Part shown: piece by piece, positions 29,700-39,785 of the stretch
Layout: every line of letters starts with the position of its first letter
How positions within the stretch are numbered: position 1 is the first letter of the stretch
NCBI RefSeq assembly: GCF_000090795.2
Contig: NW_003546500.1
Location: 32,677-93,352 of the forward strand
Direction: 5' to 3'
DNA from: Amphimedon queenslandica
Lineage: Eukaryota > Porifera > Demospongiae > Haplosclerida > Niphatidae
Length of the DNA stretch: 60,676 bases
The notes under the pieces: model-generated
The model's database searches: none
What the model was told of the DNA's origin: nothing
Seen by the model: only the letters and a program-made list of their open reading frames with translations
Translations under genes and position numbers: made by a program

Positions 29700-30464
29700 T
29701 TACAATAAAGCTTTGTTCTTCTCCTCCAGGTAAGGAGCAACTTCAGCCCACACATCTTGAGGATCAGGACGATTTTTAGCTCCTCGCCAGTTGATGGAGG
29801 CTGGCTGTACTGCCCAAGCATATGCCACATCACCGTCACCTGTTATAAACATGATAGCTGGCTGTGTAACCCCCTTCTTGTATGGAACAAACCACTTGAA
29901 GTTCTTGTAGAACTCATTCTTTGACTGCTCTCCTCCATTGATGACCACTTGGAGTAGTTCCTGCTCTGAGAGGTAGTTACGAAGTTTATGTTCAGGATCA
30001 GAGAAGATTGGGAATGGAGCTTTGGTTTTAGCTATGGTCTCATCAACCTAAGGATTTGAAAATGAGAGAGGAATCAGTATAGTTTACAATTAGTGCTTTT
30101 GAGTAGGTTTTTAGGCCAAATCATACTAGATCTATTTAAAAGATGTTGTATGTATACACTGGCAAATTGAGGTATCGTATTTTTGGTATCATCGAAGTCT
30201 AAACATTCATTATTAAATAAACTCTAAACCATGAACAAAAACAATGAATGGACAAAAGGATACCTTCTCCACTGGCTCTGCACACACCCCTACCACTTGT
30301 ATCCCTCCTGTCTGTAGGCTCTCATTATAAAGCTCAATAGCTTTACTAATGAACCCCCTACATGGAGGTCACCAACCACCATGGTAATAGAAGAGAAAGA
30401 TCCCTCTATGCTTGGGATATTCAGCCTTGAACCACTCAACAATATCTGCTGGAGTGGAAGACAT
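29700..30464 (-). CDS. Peroxiredoxin-like selenoprotein A (U-x-x-C thioredoxin fold, 182 aa, in-frame TGA)
   Basis: Two exons: 30464-30264 (ATG at 30464) and 30047-29700, joined at GAGAAG|GTATCC ... CTTAG|GTTGAT in phase 0. The N-terminus (MSSTPADIVEWFKAEYPKH) leads into strand FLFYYHGGW, then an in-frame TGA at 30371-30369 (codon 32), then P-P-C. In related bacterial-type redoxins this place is the catalytic W-C-P-x-C, so TGA is read as selenocysteine, giving U32-P-P-C35. Downstream frame is fully conserved with gene B: GVCAEPVEKVDE, FPIFSDPEHKLRNYLSEQELLQVV, and YAWAVQPASINWRG. It probably reduces peroxides or disulfides; no signal peptide, so cytosolic. Gene B lies 394 bp upstream on the same strand. 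Ordinary gene callers will truncate it at the TGA. Confidence 0.82.
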
Positions 30465-30632
30465 TTTTGACTTCTTCTGAAAGATAGGCCTGCCTCTCTA
30501 ATATTTCATTAGGACTATACAAACTATGATATTCATTGTACATTGTGTCTGCTTGTTCAATAGATGATTTGCAAAGATTTCTTTCAATTGTAAAATTAAA
30601 TACAAGTATTGTGAATGTGATTTATAATGTCT

Positions 30633-30715
30633 CTCTCAGTGCATGATACCATCAGAGAGTGTGCTCCATGATTCAACAATGGTTTAACACACTTCCCATC
30701 ACACTACAACTGATA
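30633..30715 (-). promoter_or_regulatory. Candidate SECIS element of selenoprotein gene B
   Basis: In the 3' UTR of gene B. TGAT at 30701-30698 faces TGAT at 30654-30651 (tandem G.A core). Helix II is GGG-(A)-AGTGTG with CACACTCTC, again with one bulged base. The loop starts near TTAAACCATT. Shared with the gene A element: GTGATG at the 5' side, GTTAAAC in the loop, TCTCTGATG at the 3' side and CACTGAGA at the base, while the helix II bases differ but still pair. Confidence 0.72.
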
Positions 30716-30857
30716 AAGACCCAAATACACACTACACATACCAGCAAGAGTACTCTTGATACTAGCTACTACAATGACTGTCACTACACTAAACTAACAC
30801 ACACACACACACAATGAAATTAATGGGGAAATGTTTAAGCTACTAGGGATGGCAAGT

Positions 30858-31613
30858 TTAGGTTTTATTCTTTTCCTCCAGGTATGGAGCAACTTCAGCC
30901 CACACATCTTGAGGATCAGGACGAGTCTTAGCTCCCCACCAGTTGATGGAGGCTGGCTGTACTGCCCAAGCATAAGCAACATCACCATCACGTGTTATAA
31001 ACATGATGGCAGCTTGCGCCACTCCATTTTTATATGGAGCAAACCACTTGAAGTTCTTGTAGAACTCGTTCTTTGACTGCTCTCCTCCGCTGATGACCAC
31101 TTGGAGTAGCTCCTGCTCTGAGAGGTAGTTACGAAGTTTGTGTTCAGGATCAGAGAAGATTGGGAATGGAGCTTTGGTTTTAGCTATGACCTCGTCAACC
31201 TAAGGAATGTATGCAATGAAGATGATACAATAGATTAGCGCAGTACAGATTTTTAAGAAGTGACACAAATCAGATACGATCAGTTCAAACTACTTCTGTG
31301 CATTTATAAAAATAATTTTATCTGCTTATCGTGAATGATGCAACAATAAAAGATGTCAATTAGAAGCTAACATGGATCTATGCATAGATACTATCTATGA
31401 TCTATGGTTCACCTTATCCGCAGGCTGTGCACATACCCCCACCGCTTGTATGTCCCCCGCCTTCTTCAGCTCATCTTGAAGCCCAACGAGCTTCTCGATG
31501 AACTTGACACAGAAAGGTCACCAGTCCCCGCGGTAGTAGAAGAGAAAGGTCCCTCTGTGCTTGGGATACTCGGCCTTGAACCACTCAACAATATCTTTTG
31601 GTGTAGCAGACAT
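30858..31613 (-). CDS. Peroxiredoxin-like selenoprotein B (U-x-x-C thioredoxin fold, 180 aa, in-frame TGA)
   Basis: Two exons: 31613-31413 and 31199-30858, with the same intron position and phase as gene A (first exon 201 bp in both). MSATPKDIVEWFKAEYPKH, then FLFYYRGDW, TGA at 31520-31518 (codon 32), then P-F-C and VKFIEKLVGLQDELKKAG. The motif U32-P-F-C35 sits where redoxins of the AhpC/TSA-like kind have RGxWCPFC. Exon 2 carries FPIFSDPEHKLRNYLSEQELLQVV, the conserved GGEQSKNEFYKNFKWF and a closing WAEVAPYLEEKNKT. It duplicates gene A in tandem. Most substitutions between the copies look conservative, which supports selection on both proteins beyond the TGA. Confidence 0.84.
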
Positions 31614-31821
31614 TTTTCTACTCAGCAAACAGCCCTGGAAGTGGAAATATTTTTGTTGTGGCTAGACTAATGAAATTCATTAAGTGCAACCTATGACAGC
31701 TACAAAAATAGCAATAAAGCTTCATCTACAGGCTACTTTTTATTACTTTTTATTTACAAAAAATTAATAAGCATTAATCCACATTAACTATTACTATTGA
31801 AAGTAAATTTAAAACATGCGG

Positions 31822-32160
31822 TTACAATTGTCCTGGTGAAGCTAATTGTGGTAGCAGTAATATTAACAAACAGACAATGAGTAGCAGGAAAATCAAACAA
31901 AGCACTATAGTCTGGAGTATCGAGAAAGCAAGCAGTGCCCTCAGCTTTGGCAACTTGTTCTCAACCACAATTGGTTGGATATCTCTTTCTTTGTTTTGTG
32001 GTGCTGGAGTCTGCTCCTCTTCCTTCCTGTGAAAGTTCCTTTGCTCCAACTCATGGACATTCCCTTGACTCAAACTTCTTCCTTGATGTATCAGTGACAT
32101 ATAATGTGGGGTTGGCTCGGCAAAAGGATAATCATAAGTATTTCTTCTTGCAGTTGTCAT
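31822..32160 (-). CDS. Small tail-anchored membrane protein (112 aa), unknown function
   Basis: ATG at 32160. Residues 1-72 are hydrophilic (MTTARRNTYDYPFAEPTPHY, then an HRKEEEQTPAPQNKE stretch). One strong hydrophobic segment follows at ~77-106 (LLAFSILQTIVLCLIFLLLIV), and six residues remain after it, so it would be tail-anchored or type II with almost no outside part. I do not recognise the family. Tyrosines in NTYDYPF and PHYMSL could be signalling sites. Partial copies of it lie inside the array at 34910-35076 and ~48300-48415, so it has been duplicated together with array genes. It may be a headless relative of the array proteins or a partner. Confidence 0.65.
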   Translation of the reverse strand: MTTARRNTYDYPFAEPTPHYMSLIHQGRSLSQGNVHELEQRNFHRKEEEQTPAPQNKERDIQPIVVENKLPKLRALLAFSILQTIVLCLIFLLLIVCLLILLLPQLASPGQL

Positions 32161-32534
32161 GATCCCTTTTGATACTGCTTCTTTACTTCTTGCAATACAG
32201 ACTGTACTGAACTGAAAGCAGATAACAACTTAGGATTATAAATGATAAAAGCATTCTTTCAATATGATGTGTTTTAAAAATATACTGTGTTCTGTTTATG
32301 AAACAATTACATGACTTTGCAAGTATGTTTATATCAACATTTTCACTAGCCGTAACTACAAAAATTTTAAAATACAAAATAACAAAAGGAAGAGCACTAC
32401 AATAATAACAATGACAGTGAGATAATTGCAACAGATTATGCTCAGCTATAAGTGGAAATAAAAAAGTAACAAAAAGCAAGTCTAAAGGCAGTCTATTAAG
32501 GCAAACACAAAATTAACACAAATTGTATATCAAT
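32161..32534. other. Intergenic spacer
   Basis: AT-rich spacer between the small membrane protein gene and the array gene ending at 32535. Part of it (about 32185-32300) resembles 35090-35230, the flank of the duplicated fragment. No gene is seen. Confidence 0.45.
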
Positions 32535-34019
32535 CTATTTGACATAAATGTCATAAAAGGTAACAGGACTGTCCTCATTAGCACTTTCCTGATTAGCACA
32601 GACTCTCAACTCAATATAGTCAGTAGTGGTATTGCTACCATAGTCTCTGTGAAACCATGGGATACCAGGAACATTACAACAAGGTGATTCAAAATAACCA
32701 CAACCTTCACCATCCCAGAGTGGATCAAATGTGTAGAGTGCAGAAACCCAACCAGAAGCTTGATTACCAGATTCACAGAAATAATGGTTTCCTACAAAAG
32801 ATGGGACAGTCTGGGAGCTCCCTGTTGCACATGGACATATCCATTGTGGATTATTGTTATAAGTGTCAGTTAAACCATTTGCTAGTGTCCAGACATGTTG
32901 ACGAGGAGACCCACGAGTGATACTAACACCATCAACATAATATGAGTTAATATTATTTGGTCCTTCAAAAGCATTTGTTGAATGATATTGATATCCTGTT
33001 ACTCTACCACATATCTGAGAATAACTGATACCATTAGATGGGAACTGAACTGATACACAGCCAGCACCACTGGTATTCCTACCACAAGCTCTAACTCCTC
33101 CTGACTGGTACAGTCTAAACCCAGAAAGACAGTTTTGTGTAGCATCAGCCATATCCAGATATGCTAGTCTTGTCCATCCTCCTCCTGAACCACACAGTAA
33201 CCCCATATTACAGTAAGCAGTATAAGTAGTCGATCCATTAGTTGATGCTAATACATAATAACCAGATGGACTGCTTGGGTATCGGCTTTTCAATTCCTTA
33301 CAAGAGGTAGGTAAAGCAGTTGAGTCATTGTGTAGTACTAATAGTTCTTGTGCTATTAGTAGTATATCATCAACCACTCCAGCAGTAGAGGTACTGGTGT
33401 CTTGTAGATTAGAGAGAGTATTGACAATGTTAATGAGCTTTTGTGCAGAATTTCTTGTAGTTTGTAAGATTTGTTTATCAAGTTCAGTGAAGTTTGTATT
33501 GTTCTGAAATAGTTGAAGGGTATTTTGTGATATACCATTAGCCCATTCATTGAAGTCAGGAAAGTTCCCTGTTACATTGCTGTTAACTTTAGAGACAACA
33601 CCATTAGCCCATTCATTGAAGTCGGGAAGGCTCCCTGTTACATTGCTGTTAACTTTAGAGACTATGACATTTGACCATTCAGTAAAGTTAGGGCAATCAT
33701 TCTTACCAGCAGTAGTTCCAGTAATTTGGTCATGACTAGAGATACTTTTACATTCAGTTTTTGTTAAAATCAAGGCATTACCCAAAAATAATAAAAGCAT
33801 TATCACCAGCAGTATGAAATTGAGACACAGTAACACTGTAAGGACAACAAATGGTTTTTTCCATGCTGACTTCTTTGATACTTTTGTAAACAGTTCTTCT
33901 GCTGGTTGAGTAGATCTATAGTCATCTTTCTTTATATTAGTTTTAATATCGACCAATTCATATAAATTTTCTTGCTGGGTTGCTATGACACCTGGTGCCA
34001 TGTGTTCATATTCTTCCAT
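32535..34019 (-). CDS. Fibrinogen-like type II membrane protein, subfamily B (494 aa)
   Basis: Single exon. The frame is open to a TTG at 34031, but the ATG at 34019 (MEEYEHMAPG) is the likely start. The tail has ENLYELVDIKTN; the helix is LTVLLCLNFILLVIMLLLFL. The stalk begins with a diverged NFTEWSN unit, then two PDFNEWANG units with SKVNSNVTG, followed by the standard NNTNFTELDKQILQTTR block and LLIAQELLVLHNDS. The head is intact: SCKELKSRYPSSPSGYYVL, GSGGGWTRLAYLDMAD, CCNVPGIPWFHRDYG, and FYDIYVK at the end. It is the first gene of the right-hand arm. Confidence 0.86.
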   Translation of the reverse strand: MEEYEHMAPGVIATQQENLYELVDIKTNIKKDDYRSTQPAEELFTKVSKKSAWKKPFVVLTVLLCLNFILLVIMLLLFLGNALILTKTECKSISSHDQITGTTAGKNDCPNFTEWSNVIVSKVNSNVTGSLPDFNEWANGVVSKVNSNVTGNFPDFNEWANGISQNTLQLFQNNTNFTELDKQILQTTRNSAQKLINIVNTLSNLQDTSTSTAGVVDDILLIAQELLVLHNDSTALPTSCKELKSRYPSSPSGYYVLASTNGSTTYTAYCNMGLLCGSGGGWTRLAYLDMADATQNCLSGFRLYQSGGVRACGRNTSGAGCVSVQFPSNGISYSQICGRVTGYQYHSTNAFEGPNNINSYYVDGVSITRGSPRQHVWTLANGLTDTYNNNPQWICPCATGSSQTVPSFVGNHYFCESGNQASGWVSALYTFDPLWDGEGCGYFESPCCNVPGIPWFHRDYGSNTTTDYIELRVCANQESANEDSPVTFYDIYVK

Positions 34020-34261
34020 TACTTGATACAACTATTGCTGGTCAGCCTGGGTTTGTACCTACTTTTATAGGCTACCAATATTGTGTATCTTCATTGTTGC
34101 GAAAATAAGCGAGAGCTCAAACAAAAATGTTTTAAACAATAACAAAAGCAATTCAGTAATGTGTAAACAAAGTTCATTACCAAGTGATGGTAGCATACCA
34201 ACAGCTATATCAAATATAAATATTAATTGTATACAACCTGTATAACAATTCTATTTTGGTG

Positions 34262-34492
34262 AACTATTGAGATTACACCATTAGCTGATTCATTGAAGTT
34301 AGGAAGGTTCTGGTTAAGTTTATTGACAATATCACCAGACAATCCATCAGCACTAATTTGCCATGTCTAAAGGTACATGTACTACATGAGGCCGACCTCT
34401 CTTGTAAAGGTGAAGATGCTGTTGAGTTCTAGCAGCACCTCCTGGTTGCTGTGCTAAACATTCTCCATCAAAATTTTTGTTTCTTCCATCAT
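34262..34492 (-). pseudogene. Relic of a subfamily B gene
   Basis: About 34430-34492 reads as MMEETKILMENV then a stop, a decayed copy of the tail found in the gene at 37163. About 34262-34325 reads as LPNFNESANGVI, a decayed stalk unit. Membrane helix and head are missing. Confidence 0.65.
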
Positions 34493-34699
34493 GCATAAAC
34501 AACTATTGCCAAGTAGTGTAGGCTCATTTTCATTGTATAGGAAAGCTTCAAAACAAAATATTCCAAACAATAATTGACGTATATTAGAACAAACAAAGTT
34601 AAACTATACGACTAGTATGTATCAAAACAATATCACAGCCTGAACAAACACAGGGACACTACAACCAGCCAGAAATGAATAAATGCTATTAGAGCCACT

Positions 34700-34890
34700 A
34701 TAGGGATGCATTGATACACTATTTTGGTCATAACTTCAAAAATTTTAGTTGGAATCAGCTCAAACTTTCTACACAGCACAAGTAGATTAATGTATATCAG
34801 AAAAATTTGATGTGATTTAATAGCCATTTTTGGAAAAAGTCATGGGCTATACATGGTCTAGTACAGGGTATTTTTAGGGTATTTTTAGGG
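34700..34890. repeat. Dispersed-repeat copy
   Basis: ATTTTAGTTGGAATCAGCTC, AAACTTTCTACACAGCAC and CATGGGCTAT match the 178-bp satellite family. A matching copy lies at 40310-40460 in the same place relative to another gene relic, so it was duplicated with the array. Confidence 0.65.
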
Positions 34891-34909
34891 TATTTTTCAG
34901 TATTTTTTG

Positions 34910-35076
34910 TTTTGTGGTCCTGGAGTCTGCTCCTCTTCCTTCCTGTGAAAGTTCCTTTGCTCCAACTCATGGACATTCCCTTGACTCAAACTTCTTCCTT
35001 GATGTATCAGTGACATATAATGTGGGGTTGGCTCAACAAAAGGATAATCATAAGTATTTCTTCTTGTAGTTGTCAT
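34910..35076 (-). pseudogene. Truncated copy of the small membrane protein gene
   Basis: Nearly identical to the first ~55 codons of the gene at 32160 (MTTTRRNTYDYPFVEPTPHY ... KEEEQTPGPQNK), then it breaks off and stops before the hydrophobic segment. The 5' flank also matches (up to about 35230). Confidence 0.75.
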
Positions 35077-35552
35077 GATCCCTTTTGATACTTCTTTACT
35101 TCTCGCAATACAGACTGTACTGAACTGAAAGCAGATAACAACTTAAATAAAAGAATTCTTTAATTATGATGTGTTTTTAAAATATACTGCGTTCTGTTTA
35201 TGGAACAACTGCATGACTTTGCAGTTTGCTTGCATTAACATTTTCAGCCGGAACAAAGTGGAGATAACATATTTTGAACAAAATAAAAAAGGTGAACTTT
35301 GAAACAAAACTACTCTAAACAAAATGAATGAGAAAACACAAGACACCCTGCTATTGTTATGAATAAAATAAAAATTGAATAAACAAACACTTAAGAACAA
35401 ACAGAAGTTAAACTAAGAAACAACACTTTGGCAGCATACACAAACATGATTTGAAAAGGTACATAAAGCATTCGTTTTAATAGGTAACACAGAAACACAC
35501 GTAAAATTTTCACACTTTGCTAGGTAAGCTAAAATACAACACATAAACTTCA

Positions 35553-37163
35553 TTATTTGACATAAATCTCATAAAAACTAAGAGGACTGTCTTCGTTATC
35601 AAAATCTCCACAGACCCTCAACTCAATATAGTCGTTAGTGGTAGTGTTACCATAGTCTCTGTGAAACCATGGGATACCAGGAACATTACAACAAGGTGAT
35701 TCAAGAGAACCACAACCTTGACCATCCCAGAGTGGATCAGATGAGTAGAGAATATTTGACGCACTGCTTGCAGTATTCCCTGATTCACAGAAGTAGTTAG
35801 TACCAACAAAAGACTGCACTGATACTGAACTACCGGTATTGCATGGACATGAGCTTGATGAATTACCTGATTCACTAATACCAGCAAAAAGTGTCCAGAC
35901 ATGTTGACGAGGAGACCCACGAGTGATACTAACACCATCAACATAATAAGAATTGAGGTTATTAATATGCGTATTAATACCATCAGTTGAACGATATTGA
36001 TATCCAGTCACTCTACCACATATCTGAGAATAACTGATACCATTAGATGGGAACTGAACTGATACACAGCCTACCGGTATACTTGACAGTGATCTGCCAC
36101 AAGCTCTAACACTTCCTGACTGATAGAGTTCCAAAGCAGAAGGACAGTTCTGTGTAGCATCAGTCATATCCAGATATGCTAGTCTTGTCCATCCTCCTCC
36201 TGAACCACACAGTGCCCCCATATTGCAGTAAGTGCTGTAATTACTAGCTCCATTATTTGACGTTAGTATGTAATGACCTGATGGACTGTGGGGTATTTGA
36301 CTGAGTATTTCCTCACAGGACATTGGAGGAACAAGTTGAGAATACACTTGTTGTATGAATAGTAATGTATTAACAGCTATTCCAGCAGTAGAGGCACTGG
36401 TGTCTTGTAGATTAGAGAGAGTATTGACAATGTTAATGAGCTTTTGTGCAGAATCTCTTGTAGTTTGTAAGATTTGTTTATCAAGTTCAGTGAAGTTGGT
36501 ATTGTTCTGAAATAGTTGAAGGGTATTTTGTGATACACCATTAGCCCATTCATTGAAGTCAGGAAGGCTCCCTGTTACATTGCTGTTAACTTTAGAGACA
36601 ACACCATTAGCCCATTCATTGAAGTCGGGAAGGCTCCCTGTTACATTGCTGTTAACTTTAGAGATGACACTGTTAGCCCATTCATCAAAGTCAGGAAGGC
36701 TCCCTGTTACATTGCTGTTAACTTTAGAGACAACACCATTAGCCCATTCATTAAAGTCAGGAAGGCCCTGAGATAAGTTGCTGTTAAACTTGGAGATGAT
36801 ATTATTTACCCATTCATTGCAAAGAGACTCATTTGAGTTCATAGCACTGACATGACTTGGGGCACATGCACTCGTTTCCTTTGTAAAAGTATTGCCCAGA
36901 ATCAATATAAGAACAGCAACCAGTAGTAAGAAATTGAGACACAGTAACACTGTAAGGACTATGAATGGTTTATTCCATGCTGACTTCTTTGACATATTCT
37001 TTGAAGATCCTTCTACTGGTTCAGTGGTATATCTATAGTCATCCCTGATATCAGTTTTAATATCTAACATCTCGTACATATTCTCCTGCTGCTGGGTCCT
37101 AACAGCACCTCCTGGTTGCATCTGCTCATACTCCTCCATTGACATTTTCGTTTCTTCCATCAT
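35553..37163 (-). CDS. Fibrinogen-like type II membrane protein, subfamily B (536 aa)
   Basis: Single exon, ATG at 37163 (MMEETKMSMEEYEQMQ); another ATG is next to it at 37160, and the open TTG further up is not favoured. The tail has ENMYEMLDIKTDIRDDYRYTT with further tyrosines; the helix is LTVLLCLNFLLLVAVLILIL. The stalk holds five NEW/DEW units, three of them full 22-residue repeats with NVTG. After AGIAVNTLLFIQQVYSQL the stalk end is unusual, lacking LLIAQELLVLHNDS. The head is intact: SCEEILSQIPHSPSGHYIL, GSGGGWTRLAYLDMTD, CCNVPGIPWFHRDYG, ending FYEIYVK. Confidence 0.86.
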   Translation of the reverse strand: MMEETKMSMEEYEQMQPGGAVRTQQQENMYEMLDIKTDIRDDYRYTTEPVEGSSKNMSKKSAWNKPFIVLTVLLCLNFLLLVAVLILILGNTFTKETSACAPSHVSAMNSNESLCNEWVNNIISKFNSNLSQGLPDFNEWANGVVSKVNSNVTGSLPDFDEWANSVISKVNSNVTGSLPDFNEWANGVVSKVNSNVTGSLPDFNEWANGVSQNTLQLFQNNTNFTELDKQILQTTRDSAQKLINIVNTLSNLQDTSASTAGIAVNTLLFIQQVYSQLVPPMSCEEILSQIPHSPSGHYILTSNNGASNYSTYCNMGALCGSGGGWTRLAYLDMTDATQNCPSALELYQSGSVRACGRSLSSIPVGCVSVQFPSNGISYSQICGRVTGYQYRSTDGINTHINNLNSYYVDGVSITRGSPRQHVWTLFAGISESGNSSSSCPCNTGSSVSVQSFVGTNYFCESGNTASSASNILYSSDPLWDGQGCGSLESPCCNVPGIPWFHRDYGNTTTNDYIELRVCGDFDNEDSPLSFYEIYVK

Positions 37164-37368
37164 CCACAAACAACTGTTGCCAAGTCATGCAAGAAATAAA
37201 CATAAAATGTTTATTTATAATAACTGAATATTGTATTGTATAAATAGAATTGGAAAACTTTGAAACAAAAAATACTCCAAACAATAAGCGAAGGGGCGGG
37301 GTACGAGACTATCCAAACAATAATTGACGTATAACAAACAGAAACTTGAACTCAGACTAGTAACAAAA

Positions 37369-37438
37369 CAATGTTCCCATATTACAGTAAGCAGTATAAT
37401 TAGATGCTCCAATTGCAGCAGGTGCTAGTTGATACACA
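37369..37438 (-). pseudogene. Short head-domain relic
   Basis: Seventy bases encode VYQLAPAAIGASNYTAYCNM in the family frame; nothing recognisable flanks them. They lie between two array members. Confidence 0.65.
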
Positions 37439-37514
37439 CTGGATATATATGGATATACACTGGATATTTTATATATATGAAATAAATATAAAATGTTTAT
37501 TTATAACAAATGAA

Positions 37515-39210
37515 TTATTTGACGTAAATATCAACTTTAGTAATTGGACTATCTTATCCTGCTTCATTACCACAGACCCTCAACTCAATATAGTCAGTAG
37601 TGGTAATACTACCATAGTCTCTGTGAAACCAAGGGATACCAGGAACATTACAACAAGGTGATTCAAGAGAACCACAACCTTGACCATCCCAGAGTGGATC
37701 AGATGTGTAGAAAACACTTTCTATGGCATTTGTGGTCTTTGATTTAGTGAAGTAGTTATTACCAATAAAAGACTGCACTGATTCTGAACTACCAGTATTA
37801 CATGGACATGAATGTGTCGATACTGAACTACTGGTAATACATGGATATGAAGTTAAGGTTTCAGTATAACCAGAAATTAGTGTCCAGACATGTTGACGAG
37901 GAGACCCACGAGTGATACTAACACCATCAACATACCGAGAATTGATATTATTATTACCATTTAATGTATCGGGTCTTCCAACTTGATATCCCATTACTCT
38001 ACCACATATCTGAGAATAACTGATACCATTAGATGAGAACTGAACTGATGCACACCCAGCACTGCTGCTATTTCTACCACAAGCTCTAACTCCTCCTGAC
38101 TGGTACAGTCCAAACCCAGAAGGACAGTTCTGTGTAGCATCAGTCATATCCAGATATGCTAGTTTTGTCCATCCTCCTCCTGAACCACACAATGTTCCCA
38201 TATTACAGTAAGCAGTATAAGTAGTAGTTTTGCTTTAGTTAACTAAAACAAAGCATTATTTACTCTTGCTTTAACTAACTAAATCTTTAAAAATTTTTTA
38301 ACTAATTATAACTAACTGAAAAGATTTAAAATTTAAAAAACTAACTAAAATCAAAATCTAAAGTTCTATAACTAACTATTAATAACTAAAAGTCTCATTT
38401 TGTAACTAAACAACACTATTAAGTAGTTGATCCATTAATTGATGCCAGTACATAATAAGCTGATGGACTGCTTGGGTATTGGTTTTTCAATTGCTTGCAA
38501 GTGGTAGGTAAAGGAGTTGAATCATTGTGTAGTACTAATAGTTCTTGTGCTATTAGTAGTATATCATCAACCACTCCAGCAGTAGAGGTACTGGTGTCTT
38601 GTAGATTAGAGAGAGTATTGACAATGTTAATGAGCTTTTGTGCAGAATCTCTTGTAGTTTGTAAGATTTGTTTATCAAGTTCAGTGAAATTGATATTGTT
38701 CTGAAATAGTTGAAGGGTATTTTGTGATACACCATTAGCCCATTCATTGAAGTCAGGAAGGCTCCCTGTTACATTGCTGTTAACTTTAGAGACAACACCA
38801 ATAGCCCATTCATTGAAGTCAGGGATTTTCTGGCTAATATTTTGAGCTATACGATCAGCCCATTCATTTGTATTACTACTACTGCTAGCACCAGTTGCAG
38901 TATTAGTATACTCAACATTATTACCAGTAGCATACTTATCATAGACTTCAATCCCCAGTATAATTATTAATAATATCAATATGAGACAGAGTAATACTGT
39001 ATTGAACAGTAGTGGTTTACTCCAAGATGACGACTGCCTTTTCTTCTCTTTCATAGCAACATTCGGAGGTGGTAGTTGGTTTCTCCTGTCTACTCCATCA
39101 TTGGCACTTGCAGTCTCGTAAGTATTCTCATTGCTTTGATGTCCCTCCTGCAGTGCTGTATAGTGATCATCATCTTGTATACATTTGAACTGCTCAAGAT
39201 TCATCTCCAT
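37515..39210 (-). pseudogene. Subfamily B gene broken by a MITE and a nonsense codon
   Basis: The ATG at 39210 opens a normal tail (NENTYETASANDGVD), helix (LLFNTVLLCLILILLIIILGI) and stalk with NEWADRIAQ, two FNEW units and the usual lower block, ending INGSTT at 38419. A 194-bp insertion (38226-38419) then splits the head between STT and YTAYCNM. The remainder (GGGWTKLAYLDMTD onward) is open until a TAA at 37556-37554, where paralogs have a Glu codon before DSP. Beyond it the frame continues DSPITKVDIYVK to 37515. Two independent disablements; the head otherwise looks recently intact. It also has a second CPC region (a partial duplication in the variable loop). Confidence 0.85.
38226..38419. 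mobile_element. hAT-like MITE (194 bp)
   Basis: Flanked by the direct repeat TAAGTAGT (38218-38225 and 38420-38427), which is a single copy in paralogs at this site, so it is an 8-bp target duplication. The ends are imperfect inverted repeats: AGTTTTGCTTTAGTTAACTA on the left and, inverted, ATAGTGTTGTTTAGTTAC on the right. The inside is AT-rich with repeated TAACTAA motifs and no ORF. 8-bp duplications with short TIRs point to the hAT superfamily. Confidence 0.75.
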
Positions 39211-39753
39211 TTCGTGTCACTGATCTTATTTTAAGGCAGTTAGCTAAGTCCACTAATGGTTGTTCAGCCTGCTACCTTTAATTGTATATAGTAAGAGAAC
39301 TAATGTCTATGTGCAATGCTTATGGTGTTTGAAATTTTCTGAGACTTTTTATAAAAAGCCAAGCATTGTGCTGCTTAGGAAGCTAAAAGTGTATTTAGTC
39401 AAAAGCAAATAGAGATTATCTATATGTACTGTAGCTTCATTGTGCTATAGTTCATCTCTATTATACTGTTTGTGAATATAAACAAGAGGTTTCTCTTTAG
39501 TGCAATCTAATCTATTCCTTACAAAAATAACAATAAACAATAATAGTATTTCTTTCCTCTCTTGTCCCATTCCTTCCTCCTCTATCTCAATCAGTCCTAA
39601 CTTCATTCACCTCGTAATGTCTCAATGAGTTCATTCATACCTTATTCACTAAGCATCCAGTAGCTCTCATTAATAGGATATTAGTGATAACACTCTGCAC
39701 TATAAGTCTAATGTACTGTCCATGCATGTGTTACAATGTTAACTTTATATTAT

Positions 39754-39785
<32 letters not shown>

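Noticed and set aside
37554..37556. Stop-codon readthrough of the 39210 gene
   Set aside because: The same gene also carries a MITE in its head, so a conserved readthrough signal is not needed to explain the stop.
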